The notes: a model not told the origin generated them from the sequence alone. 64,000 nucleotides of DNA from Sphingosinicella sp. (GCF_013911755.1 NZ_JACESP010000005.1:62001-126000), one strand, 5' to 3'. Positions 29,478 through 37,770 are shown, counted from the first letter of the stretch. Translations and numbers: made by a program.

Positions 29478-31627
29478 CAACCCATCCCCCGCGGTAGCGT
29501 ACGGCGGGTGGCACGCTGCATTGTCGTGTTGCTGGCAGCGTTGATGATTGGGCCGGCAGCATTGTTGATCTCGCGGCGGATCATGCTGACAGTTTCTGCG
29601 GTTGCGCCGGGAGCGTTGATCGTGATGGAAAGCGCAGCGCCACTATTGCCTCCGCGCCCGGTCGGCATGGGACTTACATAGCCGCCGACGCTTCCCATTC
29701 GGAGTTCTTCCGGACCATGCTCGCCGACGCGGATTCGCTGGAACGGATGGACGGCGCCGCCCGTCGCCTTTCCGGTCGTTCCACCGGAGAAAAACGTCCC
29801 GATGCTGCTAAGCAGGCTGCCGAAGAACCCGCCCCCGCCAGACCCACCGCCCTTAAGCGCATCCGCGACGGATTTGGCCAGCGGCTCGATAATGGTCAGC
29901 CGGATAATCAGTCGCGCCATGTCCTCAAGCAGACCATCGAGAGCGCCGTCCAGATCGCCGGAGAGAATGGCATCCTCGAACGCGCCGGAGAAAGAGGCGG
30001 CAAATTCCTGTGCGACCTGATCGAGTCGGCGGCTACGCTCCTCCATTCCGTCGAATGCCTTGCCGATGTCGCGGTCGACGACGTCGGCAACTTCCTTGAA
30101 GCTCTCACCGAGATATTCAGTGAAAGAAATCGTCTTGCCGATACGGACGTTGGCAAGGTCGATTTCCTTGGTGGATTCGACGAAATCCTTGATGTCCTGT
30201 TTCGCGTCGAACGCGTAGTCGGTGGACTCACGGTACTTTTCGAGCGCGGATTGCTTGGGCTTTTTGGCCTTGCCGGCCTTGCCTGCCACGCCGAGCGGCG
30301 TCCCGCGAGGGTCGGTAGGCGCCGCCTTGTCCGAGCTCAGCGCCGCAGTCGCAGCAGCCAGCTCCTTTTCGAGATTGGCGCGCGCTTCCTTGGAGACCTT
30401 GATGACGCCGGCGTTCACGCGGTCGAGCGTCGCCTTCAGTTCCAGAACCTTGCCAGCCTGAAGCGCGACAAGGCCCTGCCGCGCCGCCTCAAGTCGCGTC
30501 TCGACCTCGTCCGCGATGGCGCTGCCCTTGCCGGTTTTCGGCAACAGCGCCTCATCGCGCGCGATCTGCTCACGAAGCTGCTGCTCGATCGTCTTGCCGG
30601 TCTTTTTGCCGCCGCGGCGGTCGACGCCGATACCCCGATCGATCAGGTCAGGAATGGAGTATCCGGCCTTGCGCGGATGATTCGCGATCGTGTTCAGCGT
30701 GGTCGCGAGCCGGTCCAGCGTCGCCAGCCCGCCCGCCGCGATACGGATAACAGCCGCGATGTCCTCGCCGAGACGCCGCAGCGAGCCGTCCTCGTCCATG
30801 CGCTTGAGGACGGACGCCAATTCGTCCGTAGCTTCTGAAAGCGCGCCCATGAAACCGTCGGCGGTCGAATTCGAGATGTCGTCCAGCACCGTGCGTAGGC
30901 GCTGAAACGGCGCATTTGCCGCCTCGACAGATGAGGGCAGTTCCTCGCGAAGCTGAGCCGCAAAGCGAGGCAGGAAGTCCGCAGACAGGAGCTGCCCCTG
31001 CTCCAACATCTTGCCAAGCTCGGCAGTCGTCTTGCCGACGGCGCGCGCCGCGATCTGGAACGCGCCGGGCAGGCGCTCGCCAAGCTGCCCGCGCAGCTCT
31101 TCGGCGCTCACCGTGCCTTTGGAGATGATCTGCTGAATGGCGAGGAGTGCGCCGTGCGCTTGCTCAGCGCCTCCGCCGGTAGCGATGACGGCTCGCGTGA
31201 TCGCGTCGAAGATGTCGCGGGTTGCCTGGCCTTCCAGCGTCGTGCCACGCGCGGCTGCAGCGAGGCCGACATATTGCTCAGCCAAGGTAAGCAGCCGGAT
31301 GCCGAGCTGGTCAGCCGTCTTACGCAGGAATGAGAATTCCGCGTCGGCCTTCTCGGTGGAGCCGGTTGCAATCCGCATCCCCTGCTCAAGGCGCTTGAAG
31401 TCCAGCGCCGTCTGCACGGCGGCGCGTCCGATCGCGACGACTGAGATGCCGGCGAGCGCTGCCGACATGGCGCGTGCGGCGGTGCTGACGAGGAGTTCGG
31501 CACGTTTCGTCGACTTCCCGATGCCGTCCATTGCGCGCGCCGTTTCTTGATGTGCCGCGCGCACCTCGCGGCGGTAGCCTTCCATGCGAGCTTCCAGCAG
31601 AACAACAATTTCCTCGACGGTAGCCAT
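29477..31627 (-). CDS. Phage tail tape-measure protein
   Basis: 716 residues. The N-terminal tape-measure domain (about residues 20-250) includes ELLVSTAARAMSAALAGISV, RIATGSTEKADAEFSFLRKTAD, LAEQYVGLAAAARGT and GTVSAEELRGQLGERLPGA. These are characteristic of siphophage tail length determinants. The middle is helical and Lys/Ala/Glu-rich. The C-terminus is Gly-rich with FFGSLLSSIGTFFSGG and GEHGPEELRM, the usual membrane-active end. No tail-tube, tail-chaperone frameshift pair or major tail gene precedes it. At 716 residues a short tail would be implied. Confidence 0.85.
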   Translation of the reverse strand: MATVEEIVVLLEARMEGYRREVRAAHQETARAMDGIGKSTKRAELLVSTAARAMSAALAGISVVAIGRAAVQTALDFKRLEQGMRIATGSTEKADAEFSFLRKTADQLGIRLLTLAEQYVGLAAAARGTTLEGQATRDIFDAITRAVIATGGGAEQAHGALLAIQQIISKGTVSAEELRGQLGERLPGAFQIAARAVGKTTAELGKMLEQGQLLSADFLPRFAAQLREELPSSVEAANAPFQRLRTVLDDISNSTADGFMGALSEATDELASVLKRMDEDGSLRRLGEDIAAVIRIAAGGLATLDRLATTLNTIANHPRKAGYSIPDLIDRGIGVDRRGGKKTGKTIEQQLREQIARDEALLPKTGKGSAIADEVETRLEAARQGLVALQAGKVLELKATLDRVNAGVIKVSKEARANLEKELAAATAALSSDKAAPTDPRGTPLGVAGKAGKAKKPKQSALEKYRESTDYAFDAKQDIKDFVESTKEIDLANVRIGKTISFTEYLGESFKEVADVVDRDIGKAFDGMEERSRRLDQVAQEFAASFSGAFEDAILSGDLDGALDGLLEDMARLIIRLTIIEPLAKSVADALKGGGSGGGGFFGSLLSSIGTFFSGGTTGKATGGAVHPFQRIRVGEHGPEELRMGSVGGYVSPMPTGRGGNSGAALSITINAPGATAETVSMIRREINNAAGPIINAASNTTMQRATRRTLPRGMG

Positions 31628-31629
31628 GT

Positions 31630-32037
31630 CTATCCCCTCACCTGACGAGCAATGACCCTGCGCACGAGCTGCACAGCCTCGCCGCGGCGCTTCACGGCTG
31701 CCGGCCGCATGTACGGACGTTCGGTCATCTTGGACGTGCCCAGCTCCAGCGGAGCGGCGTGCGGCGCGTTGCTGGAAATCTCGACCTTGAGGTCGCCGAC
31801 CTGAGTCACTTCGATCTGATTGGCGAGCGCGCCCGTGTCATTGTTCGGCGGCTCGCCGGGGGCGCTCGGCACGTGCCCCTTGCCCGAAACGGCGCCGGTC
31901 GTGATGCTGATTTGCGCTTCCGTTGCGATCAGGTGCCCGCCAGCGAACAGCGCGGCGCCGATCTCACGATGAGCTTGCGCGCCGGCCATGCGGTCGAGGC
32001 GGCGCAAGACGCGATCGGCGCCGGTGATCTTCACCAC
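31630..32037 (-). CDS. HK97-gp10-like (tail completion/head-tail joining) protein
   Basis: About 135 residues. VVKITGADRVLRRLDRMAG at the start, then PGEPPNNDTGALANQI, then HAAPLELGTSKMTERPYMRPA. This is the gp10/tail-terminator-like pattern in which a conserved LE-GTS-x-RP-x-RPA closes the protein. A GTG at 32037 (or 32034) is assumed; a TTG at 32076 is the other possibility and none has a clear Shine-Dalgarno. The stop is 2 bases before the tape-measure start. Confidence 0.72.
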   Translation of the reverse strand: MVKITGADRVLRRLDRMAGAQAHREIGAALFAGGHLIATEAQISITTGAVSGKGHVPSAPGEPPNNDTGALANQIEVTQVGDLKVEISSNAPHAAPLELGTSKMTERPYMRPAAVKRRGEAVQLVRRVIARQVRG

Positions 32038-32218
32038 GACAGCACCCGCGAAAAGTTGCCGCTCGGCGGGAAGCAAGGAACCGCCGAGCGGCGCTCATCC
32101 GACCGTCGGAGAGCATTCGAAGAAATGCCCGCGCCGCACGCGCAAAGGGGACCATGGCAGCGGCGCGGAGTTGCCGGTGCGCCACGCTGATGCGCGACCG
32201 GGGAGGATCTTGTGATCG

Positions 32219-33250
32219 TCACGCTGCTGCCTGCTCGGCGTTTGGCAGCTGAGCAGGCTCGGCCATGAGCCCAGCACGGCGGGCGGCATACAGCTGCTCG
32301 CGGTTGACGTGCGCCGTGAGGCCATCGGGGCCAACGCGAACGTCACCGGTCTTTGTGGCGATGGTAGCATGGCCCTTCGCGCCAGCCGGCAGCGCGAGGT
32401 GGAAGGGGTGAAAGGCATCATCGCCGAGCACATCGACGACGACGCCAATCTCGCGGGCCGCCGTAACCTGCTCGGCGGTCATCTCCGCGAAGAAGGCATG
32501 GTGCGCCAGCGGATTGCCGGTCGGGTTGGCACGAAAGCGGACGCCGCGGACGCCGTAGCCGAGCTTATTGTGCACGATGGCCCAGACCGGGTGGCCAGAA
32601 ACAGCGCGCTCGCGTGCGATCTCGCGGCTTTTCTGCTCGCTCTCGCGCTGGGCAACGAACGTGTCGGGAATCACGCCAGCCCGTCGCGGCCATGCCAGAC
32701 CGTCGCTGTCCCAGCGCGGAATTTTCATCTCCGCAAACCGGTTGATCGGGCCACCATGCGCCGAGTGGAAGTTGCCCGGCACGCCGCGCGCCAGTGCTTC
32801 GGCACCACCTGTGCGGATGCGGAGGCGATCGAGGCGGGACTCATTCGCAGTGGTGCGCTCGAAAAGTTCGATCAGGTACGAGACGATGCCCGGCACCCGG
32901 TCGCGCCACTCGGCCACCAGCGCGTCGCGCTCGGCCTCGGCGGCCTGTTCATCGACGCGGCGCTTGGCGGTGGCGTCGGCGGTCTCCAGCGCTGCCACCT
33001 TTTCGGCGAGCAGCTTCACCGCGGCGACTTGACGCTCGGCATCGTGTTCGTGATCGGCGGCAGCGTGACGAGCGGCGCGGGCTGCGTCGGAAGGTGTGCG
33101 GGGATCGATCGCGATAGCGCGAGCCTCGGCTGCGGCATCGGTTGCCGCCTGCGCTGCGGTCTGGGTTTCGGCGAGCACGGCACGAACGTCGCCGAGACGC
33201 GCGCCCGGCATCAGCGCGGCGCGCTGGCGGTCTTCGAGGGGTTTCGCCAT
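32219..33250 (-). CDS. Phage-like protein with N-terminal coiled coil, unknown
   Basis: 343 residues. The first 140 are alanine-rich helix with coiled-coil character (AETQTAAQAATDAAAEARA, KLLAEKVAALETADATAKRR). The rest looks globular and includes RWDSDGLAWPRRAG and HPVWAIVHNKLGYGVRGVRF. I recognise no family; position before the gp10-like gene would suit a virion or head-tail component, but this is guesswork. ATG at 33250 is one base after the upstream stop. The long frame extension beyond it is the shadow of the 202-residue gene. Confidence 0.65.
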   Translation of the reverse strand: MAKPLEDRQRAALMPGARLGDVRAVLAETQTAAQAATDAAAEARAIAIDPRTPSDAARAARHAAADHEHDAERQVAAVKLLAEKVAALETADATAKRRVDEQAAEAERDALVAEWRDRVPGIVSYLIELFERTTANESRLDRLRIRTGGAEALARGVPGNFHSAHGGPINRFAEMKIPRWDSDGLAWPRRAGVIPDTFVAQRESEQKSREIARERAVSGHPVWAIVHNKLGYGVRGVRFRANPTGNPLAHHAFFAEMTAEQVTAAREIGVVVDVLGDDAFHPFHLALPAGAKGHATIATKTGDVRVGPDGLTAHVNREQLYAARRAGLMAEPAQLPNAEQAAA

Positions 33251-33251
33251 G

Positions 33252-33860
33252 TTACGACCTCCACCCGATATTGGCGCCGATCTCGGCGGCCTCGGCTGGC
33301 GCGGCATCGGCGTAGCGGTTGCGCCGGGCCTGATCGCGAATGGCGGCGGTATCGGTGGTGGTGGCAGCGGCGGCGGGAGTGCTAGCGATAGGCGCGACGT
33401 CGGTTGCGTATCGGTTCCGGCGCGCGGCGTCGCGGATGGCTGCCGTGGTGTGCGGTGCGGGGCCGCCGTAGCGGGTGGCAAGGGCGTGGTCGCGGGTGGC
33501 CTTGGCGGCTGCGGTGTCGCCGAACTCGGCAGCGATGCTGGCAGCGGCGAGGCTGGCCACGTAATTCTTGACGATGGAGGTGATATCCTCCTCAAGGCTC
33601 AAGCGCGGGCGGGTGGCGAGAAAGGTCTCGACATCGACGTTGTGATTTTTGGCGAGCGCCGCGAAATGGAGTTTCACAGCTTCGTCGAGCGCCTTCGGCG
33701 CCTTGTCGGCGTCACGGAAGGCGATGAAGCCGGCGGCGGTCTGGCGGTCTTTGAGGATGAGCGGCTGGCGGACTGCGAATCCGTCGCGAATGGTGCCGTC
33801 GCTGTCGATGGCTTCGACCGGATCGCAGATGGTGCCGTCTCGGCGGGTGTAAAAAAGCAT
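33252..33860 (-). CDS. Unknown protein with duplicated C-terminal motif
   Basis: 202 residues from an ATG preceded by GGGAGAATGACGAA. The N-terminus has a short beta region (MLFYTRRDGTICDPVEAIDSD) and a helical middle (APKALDEAVKLHFAALAKNH). The C-terminal 60 residues contain two near-copies of TAAIRD-x-ARRNRYA separated by an Ala/Thr linker. This duplication suggests a repeated peptide used for binding nucleic acid or a partner protein. No family recognised. Longer frame starts up to 33959 overlap the HTH gene and lack a ribosome-binding site. Confidence 0.62.
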   Translation of the reverse strand: MLFYTRRDGTICDPVEAIDSDGTIRDGFAVRQPLILKDRQTAAGFIAFRDADKAPKALDEAVKLHFAALAKNHNVDVETFLATRPRLSLEEDITSIVKNYVASLAAASIAAEFGDTAAAKATRDHALATRYGGPAPHTTAAIRDAARRNRYATDVAPIASTPAAAATTTDTAAIRDQARRNRYADAAPAEAAEIGANIGWRS

Positions 33861-33924
33861 TTCGTCATTCTCCCATTCACCCGGCGACATGCCGGGGAGT
33901 GGGAGAAGGATGACGAGAACCCGA

Positions 33925-34494
33925 TCAGCGGACACGTGCAAAAAGCGTGCCGGTGCCATTCGAACCTAGGTGAGCATCGGCGGACGTGCAGTCCTCCAGA
34001 CTGTCCAGCGTGGGCCGCAGATTTAAGCCGATCTCAGCACGGCTCCGGTGCCATGCCAACCGTTGCGCCAACCGGATCGCCTGCCGTGCGCGGTTCCAAG
34101 CTGCCACAATCGCGTTGGCCTCGCGGATGATGGCCTCTTGTTCACTCTCGGGCTCGATGACGGATTTGATCTGGACGGGAGGTTTCGGATTGAGGGCGCG
34201 TTGGACAGTGCTTTTGCTCAAGCCCGTCTCTTCGGCGATCTGCTGAGCGATGCTTGTTTTCGGCCTTCCACCCTCCGGACTGGAAATAGGTTTCGGTTCA
34301 TTTTGAAGCAAAACCTCTTTCGCGCGGATCTCCAGCAATTCCGCGTATCGCCGAATATGCCTGTCCCGCTCGTCCTTCGTCAGGTCGAGACGGCAAATCC
34401 GTCTTGGTGTCCGACCTTTTCGTGCAAATTTGCACGATTTACTCGCCGCGCTCAGCAGTGTCTGCTGCAAAACCTTTGTTTCCACGGCCTTCAA
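33925..34494 (-). CDS. HTH DNA-binding protein (start uncertain)
   Basis: Up to 189 residues. The clear part is a helix-turn-helix: GRPKTSIAQQIAEETGLSKSTVQRALNP. It follows a basic helical segment (TKDERDRHIRRYAELLEIRA). The arrangement recalls ParB/KorB-type or replication-associated HTH proteins of phages and plasmids. No ATG exists anywhere in the frame; TTG 34494 and GTG 34485 are the candidate starts, and a start further in cannot be excluded. A perfect 16-bp palindrome lies inside or just before the coding part. It faces the iteron-like region, so it is the natural candidate regulator or initiator of the element. Confidence 0.6.
   Translation of the reverse strand: MKAVETKVLQQTLLSAASKSCKFARKGRTPRRICRLDLTKDERDRHIRRYAELLEIRAKEVLLQNEPKPISSPEGGRPKTSIAQQIAEETGLSKSTVQRALNPKPPVQIKSVIEPESEQEAIIREANAIVAAWNRARQAIRLAQRLAWHRSRAEIGLNLRPTLDSLEDCTSADAHLGSNGTGTLFARVR
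34421..34436. promoter_or_regulatory. 16-bp perfect palindrome within the HTH gene
   Basis: CGTGCAAATTTGCACG is exactly self-complementary. It falls near the 5' end of the HTH gene, where it could be an autoregulatory operator, or a promoter element if translation starts downstream of it. Function inferred only. Confidence 0.5.
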
Positions 34495-34885
34495 AACTAC
34501 GCGAAGTTTGCGCAGTTTCTAATGCCTCCCACACCTCCTTACGTCGCACCGTGATTTCGGCGCTTAAATGTACGGTTTTGTCCGGTTCTTTGTGCGTCGA
34601 CGGCGGCGGCATCCTTAACGTTTGTTAACAAGCGACCCGCCCTTTTCCGCTCTCGACGGCGGCGGCGATTTCAACATTTTTCAACATGCGCTCGCCCTTT
34701 TCCGCTCCTGACGGCGTTTGCGGTTTCAGGTTTTTTCAAGTTCTCAGCGCCCAGGCCTCACCTGCTCCGTCCCTGAAAACAGGCCCTCGCGCGCGGGCGC
34801 GATCTGTCCGAACTGTACGACCTCCCGTTGTTCCTGCGTTGATAACAACGCACCTCGCGCGCGCGATCTGTGCGGATTGTGCGGC
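34495..34885. other. 391-bp noncoding control region of the element
   Basis: No credible gene in either strand. It contains three tandem 55-bp units (34583-34747), and a second repeat pair around GCGCGATCTGT at 34797 and 34861, 64 bases apart and each followed by a variant of CGAACTGTACG. An inverted repeat CGTTGTT-N11-AACAACG lies at 34826-34850. It sits between the HTH/tail module and the helicase module. Iterons, an AT-rich arm in each unit and an adjacent HTH protein and primase/helicase suit a replication origin or a genetic switch (inference). Confidence 0.6.
34583..34747 (+). repeat. Three tandem degenerate 55-bp units (iteron-like)
   Basis: Units start near 34583, 34638 and 34693. 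Units 2 and 3 share CGCCCTTTTCCGCTC exactly. Units 1 and 2 share TCGACGGCGGCGGC exactly, while unit 3 has CTGACGGCGTTTGC. Each unit then has an AT-rich arm (TTAACGTTTGTTAAC, TTTCAACATTTTTCAAC, TTTCAGGTTTTTTCAA). Period is 55-56 bp, about five helical turns. Confidence 0.62.
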
Positions 34886-35083
34886 TCAGTACGGCAGGCA
34901 GCCCGTGCACCCAGGGTCGCCACACAGCGGATTGCCGCAAAACTTCCCGCGCCAGACGTGGCCGCGAATCTCGTCCAGCGCCACGAGCGCCAGCGCCCGG
35001 TCGCCGCCACAGCCACGGATGAGCTCCCGAGCCATGTCGCGGAGTTCGTCGGTGGCTATCGGTTTCGGGGCTGCGGTGGTCAT
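34886..35083 (-). CDS. Small Cys-rich protein, unknown
   Basis: 65 residues. The helical N-terminus (TDELRDMARELIRGC) leads to a C-terminal cysteine cluster, FCGNPLCGDPGCTGC, which could bind zinc. ATG at 35083. It lies between the hairpin-rich segment downstream of the helicase gene and the iteron-like region. Small zinc-binding proteins are common phage regulators, but no family is recognised. Confidence 0.55.
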   Translation of the reverse strand: MTTAAPKPIATDELRDMARELIRGCGGDRALALVALDEIRGHVWRGKFCGNPLCGDPGCTGCLPY

Positions 35084-35118
35084 CGCGCGTATTCCTTCAC
35101 CGGGGCATTTTCCCCACT

Positions 35119-35190
35119 TTGAAATTTCAAGGTGAGGGCCTTCCTCACCACCTCACCCCACCCACTACGTATAGTGGGGTGGGGATGAGG
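35119..35190. other. Hairpin cluster downstream of helicase gene
   Basis: Three structures in 72 bases: palindrome TTGAAATTTCAA (35119-35130); perfect 7-bp stem GGTGAGG-GCCTT-CCTCACC (35131-35149); and a long hairpin at 35151-35190 with a CGTA loop and 17 paired bases interrupted by two single-base bulges. GGTGAGG-type runs recur up to 35245. Could be a terminator/attenuator of the replication operon or an origin structure. Structures are seen; role is inferred. Confidence 0.55.
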
Positions 35191-35245
35191 TTCGGGGTGG
35201 ATTTCCCCACCTTTCCCCACCTCAGGTTTGAAGGTGAGGAGGTGA

Positions 35246-36475
35246 TCATTCTGCACCCTTCGCCGGGCTGTCGACATGGATGCCGACGCGAACGAATTTT
35301 CGCATGTTGCTTTTCTCATCCTTACCCTCGACCACACGCAGCACATCGGACTGAATCCACCCTTTGGCGAGCGCCTTCACACGGGTCTTGTCCGTCGAAT
35401 TTTCCAGATCGGCGCCCAGCACGTCCGCGATGGCGATGCCTACCCAGCTGGTGGATTGCGACGATGCCCTCCACTCACCGTCAGCGACCCTCGCCTGAAC
35501 GGCCCGCAAGACCGTGTGATCGATGCCGTCGAAAGCGTCGGGCGGCGCCCAAGGCTCAACCACGCCGATATCGTCACCGTTGCCGAGCGGCACGGATGCG
35601 ATGCGAAACCACTTGGCCTTTTCAGGCGGGGCGCGATTGTGCTTGTCGTCTTGGACCGTGAAATGCCGGCGGCGCTCGGCGTCGTCATTGATGCCGAAAC
35701 GGTCGGCTTCCTCGGCGGTCATCCGGTTGAACACGAGCACCGAGCGGGCGGCATTGATGAGAGCAACCGCACCGCGCGAGGCTTCCGCCGTCACGGCCTG
35801 CCCGGCGAGTTTCCGGCTATGGTGAACAAGGACGATCGCGCACTGGCAATGGGAGGCCAGGCGCCCCCAGCGCTTCGCGATGGCGTCGATTTTCGTGTTG
35901 TCGTTCTCCGAAACCTGATGAGACGACACGAACGGATCGACGATCAGGACGTCTATGTCTCGGCGCTCCAGTTCAGCCGCGAGGGCCTCATAGACCGGTT
36001 CAATAATCTTGAAGCCGTTGGCATCCTCGGTCGCCGTGCAAAGCCCCTGCCCGTCGAGGCCGCTGTCGACGAACAGTCGATCGGCGCAATCCTCCGCGCT
36101 GACGCCGTGGTGCAGCGAGGCGGCGAGCAGCACGCGGTCCAGCTCGGTCGCGTCGTCTTCTAGGTTCCAATACCAAACGCGCTGCGCCCGGTCCCAGACC
36201 TGCTCGCCGAGAATGGGGCGGCGACTGGTGAGCGCGAGCGCAGTGCTGGCCATGAAGGCGGACTTGCCGACGCCTCCCGGCGCTACTGCGGATGCGACAG
36301 TGCCCCGCAGCAACAGGCGGCCGAGAATGTAGGGGCGCCGGGGCATGGTGGCCGGATCGTGCCAAGCGAATGGCGTGGCGATGATCTCGGGGTGAGCGGT
36401 GCCCGCCGGCGGCGATTCAGCCTCCCGCGGTGCGAACCGCTCCACAACGACGTTCTCCGGGCTGAGTGGGCTCAT
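35246..36475 (-). CDS. RecA-fold AAA ATPase, RepA-like replicative helicase
   Basis: 409 residues. Walker A APGGVGKS at residues 65-72, a hydrophobic strand with Walker B-type aspartate (DVLIVDPFVSSH), and LVHHSRK followed by SRGAVALINAARSVLVFN. These are the features of the AAA_25/RepA-like hexameric helicases of plasmids and phages. The C-terminal 120 residues are probably a winged-helix region. ATG at 36475 overlaps the primase stop (ATGA), so the pair acts as a split primase-helicase comparable in role to P4 alpha. A longer frame extension lies inside the primase gene. Confidence 0.88.
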   Translation of the reverse strand: MSPLSPENVVVERFAPREAESPPAGTAHPEIIATPFAWHDPATMPRRPYILGRLLLRGTVASAVAPGGVGKSAFMASTALALTSRRPILGEQVWDRAQRVWYWNLEDDATELDRVLLAASLHHGVSAEDCADRLFVDSGLDGQGLCTATEDANGFKIIEPVYEALAAELERRDIDVLIVDPFVSSHQVSENDNTKIDAIAKRWGRLASHCQCAIVLVHHSRKLAGQAVTAEASRGAVALINAARSVLVFNRMTAEEADRFGINDDAERRRHFTVQDDKHNRAPPEKAKWFRIASVPLGNGDDIGVVEPWAPPDAFDGIDHTVLRAVQARVADGEWRASSQSTSWVGIAIADVLGADLENSTDKTRVKALAKGWIQSDVLRVVEGKDEKSNMRKFVRVGIHVDSPAKGAE

Positions 36476-37434
36476 GTTGCCCTCCCGAGATCGTTGAAGT
36501 CGGCGCCGATCTGGCGGGGATAGATCACCGACGCCTCGCGCCCCGCGTCGGCATACCGCTCGGCGACAGCACGCGCGGCATTCTGGCCCGGCTCGTCGGC
36601 ATCCGCGAAGACGGTCAGCGCCTCGATTCCGGGCAGCACCGGAAAGCTGGCTATGCCCCCGGCCGAGCAAACCGCCCAGACCGGCGCCCAGCCCGCCGCG
36701 AGCACCGACAGGGCGGTCTCGATGCCCTCGGCGATACCGAGACCGTGCGTTACATCGTCGGAACGGCTCAGCATGATCGCGCCGGCTCTGCCGAGCATCC
36801 GGCGATCGAGCTTCATTCCTTGAGGCGAGAAGGCGGTACGGTGGACGCCGATCGCCTCACCTGTCGCCGGATCGCGCATCAGGGCGAGCATACACGGCAG
36901 GCGCTGCCCTTCGCCGAAAGGACATGCGGCATGATAGCGGATCATGCGGGACGGCTCGGCAGGCAGCGCCACACCGCGACCGGCGAGATAATGGTCAGCC
37001 ATGGTCGCCTCGGCGCTGATAGCCTCGTTCCACAGCGCCAGCGCCCGGCGGATGCGCTCCGCGTCATCCTTGCGGGGCTTCGCGGGTTCCCCTGCATGGT
37101 CGCGATCGGGGGACGGATTCGCCAACCTCTCCGCGCGCCGGCGCGGCACGGGCGCGCCCGGCGCTGGCGAGATGAAGCCCATTTCACGAAGCCACGCGAC
37201 GGCCTCGCCGGGCGTGCAGTGCCTTTCCTGTGCGATCAGGCTGAGTAACCCGCCACCTTCGCCGGCCTCGAAATCGAAGTAGGTCGCGGCTTCCGTGAAC
37301 ACGGTCAGCGAGCCTTTGCGGCGGTAGCGCATCTCACCCGGCCGGCTGGCCTTCTGGGGTGCGCCGAGAAGGATGCGCGCGACTTCGGGCGCGGCGGCGA
37401 TGAGTTCGGCGGTATCGAGTGGGGCGAGCGTCAT
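36472..37434 (-). CDS. Toprim-domain primase
   Basis: 320 residues. The N-terminal region (about 35-90) has YFDFEAGEGGGLLSLIA, the CHC2-like/DUF7146 context. A central helical linker carries HYLAGRGVALP. The Toprim fold follows, with the conserved Glu in GLGIAEGIETALSVLAAG and DxD in LTVFADADEPGQNAA. It is typical of mobile-element primases that supply primers to the adjacent helicase. It overlaps both neighbours by 4 bases. Confidence 0.88.
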   Translation of the reverse strand: MTLAPLDTAELIAAAPEVARILLGAPQKASRPGEMRYRRKGSLTVFTEAATYFDFEAGEGGGLLSLIAQERHCTPGEAVAWLREMGFISPAPGAPVPRRRAERLANPSPDRDHAGEPAKPRKDDAERIRRALALWNEAISAEATMADHYLAGRGVALPAEPSRMIRYHAACPFGEGQRLPCMLALMRDPATGEAIGVHRTAFSPQGMKLDRRMLGRAGAIMLSRSDDVTHGLGIAEGIETALSVLAAGWAPVWAVCSAGGIASFPVLPGIEALTVFADADEPGQNAARAVAERYADAGREASVIYPRQIGADFNDLGRAT

Positions 37435-37607
37435 GTCCGCACCTCGATCCCGCGCTCGGCAGCTTCGATCCCGGCCCGGACGACTGCCGCTTGCATTTCA
37501 AGGCCGCGTGCGAGCGTGACGAGGTGCCCGCCAACGGGACCATGCAGCTCGACTTGCCAGCCGTCGGGACGCTCGGTGATGACGAGGAACAGGCGGGGCT
37601 TATCCAT
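37431..37607 (-). CDS. 58-residue protein in replication operon
   Basis: MDKPRLFLVITERPDGWQVE begins a small beta-strand protein, and the second half is an amphipathic helix (ALEMQAAVVRAGIEAAE-like: GLEMQAAVVRAGIEAAERG). The stop overlaps the primase ATG and the start overlaps the preceding 56-residue gene, so translation is coupled on both sides. No family recognised. Confidence 0.6.
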   Translation of the reverse strand: MDKPRLFLVITERPDGWQVELHGPVGGHLVTLARGLEMQAAVVRAGIEAAERGIEVRT

Positions 37608-37770
37608 TCCGCACCACCAGACCCGCCAGCCATGCCACCGACATGCGTCGATCGATCTCGGCGATTGTGGACAGCAGCGCGGTATCAGGGTATGAAGTCG
37701 GCAGCCGGTAGTCCCCAAACTTCGGTGCAGCGCCGCCCCCGCCAGGGCGGCGTTTCTGTGTCTGTCTCAT
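37600..37770 (-). CDS. 56-residue protein in replication operon
   Basis: Too short for most gene callers, but well placed. ATG at 37770 follows the excisionase-like stop by 2 bases, and the TAA stop overlaps the next gene's start by 8 bases. The product begins MRQTQKRRPGGGGAAPKFGD and ends in a helix RRMSVAWLAGLVVRN. The basic N-terminus may contact nucleic acid. Function unknown. Confidence 0.5.
   Translation of the reverse strand: MRQTQKRRPGGGGAAPKFGDYRLPTSYPDTALLSTIAEIDRRMSVAWLAGLVVRNG

Noticed and set aside
35080-35346. Possible 88-residue minus-strand gene between helicase and the Cys-rich small protein
   Set aside because: Its first part overlaps the helicase C-terminus in another frame and the rest translates the hairpin cluster into His/Pro/Glu-rich sequence; the hairpins explain the region better.
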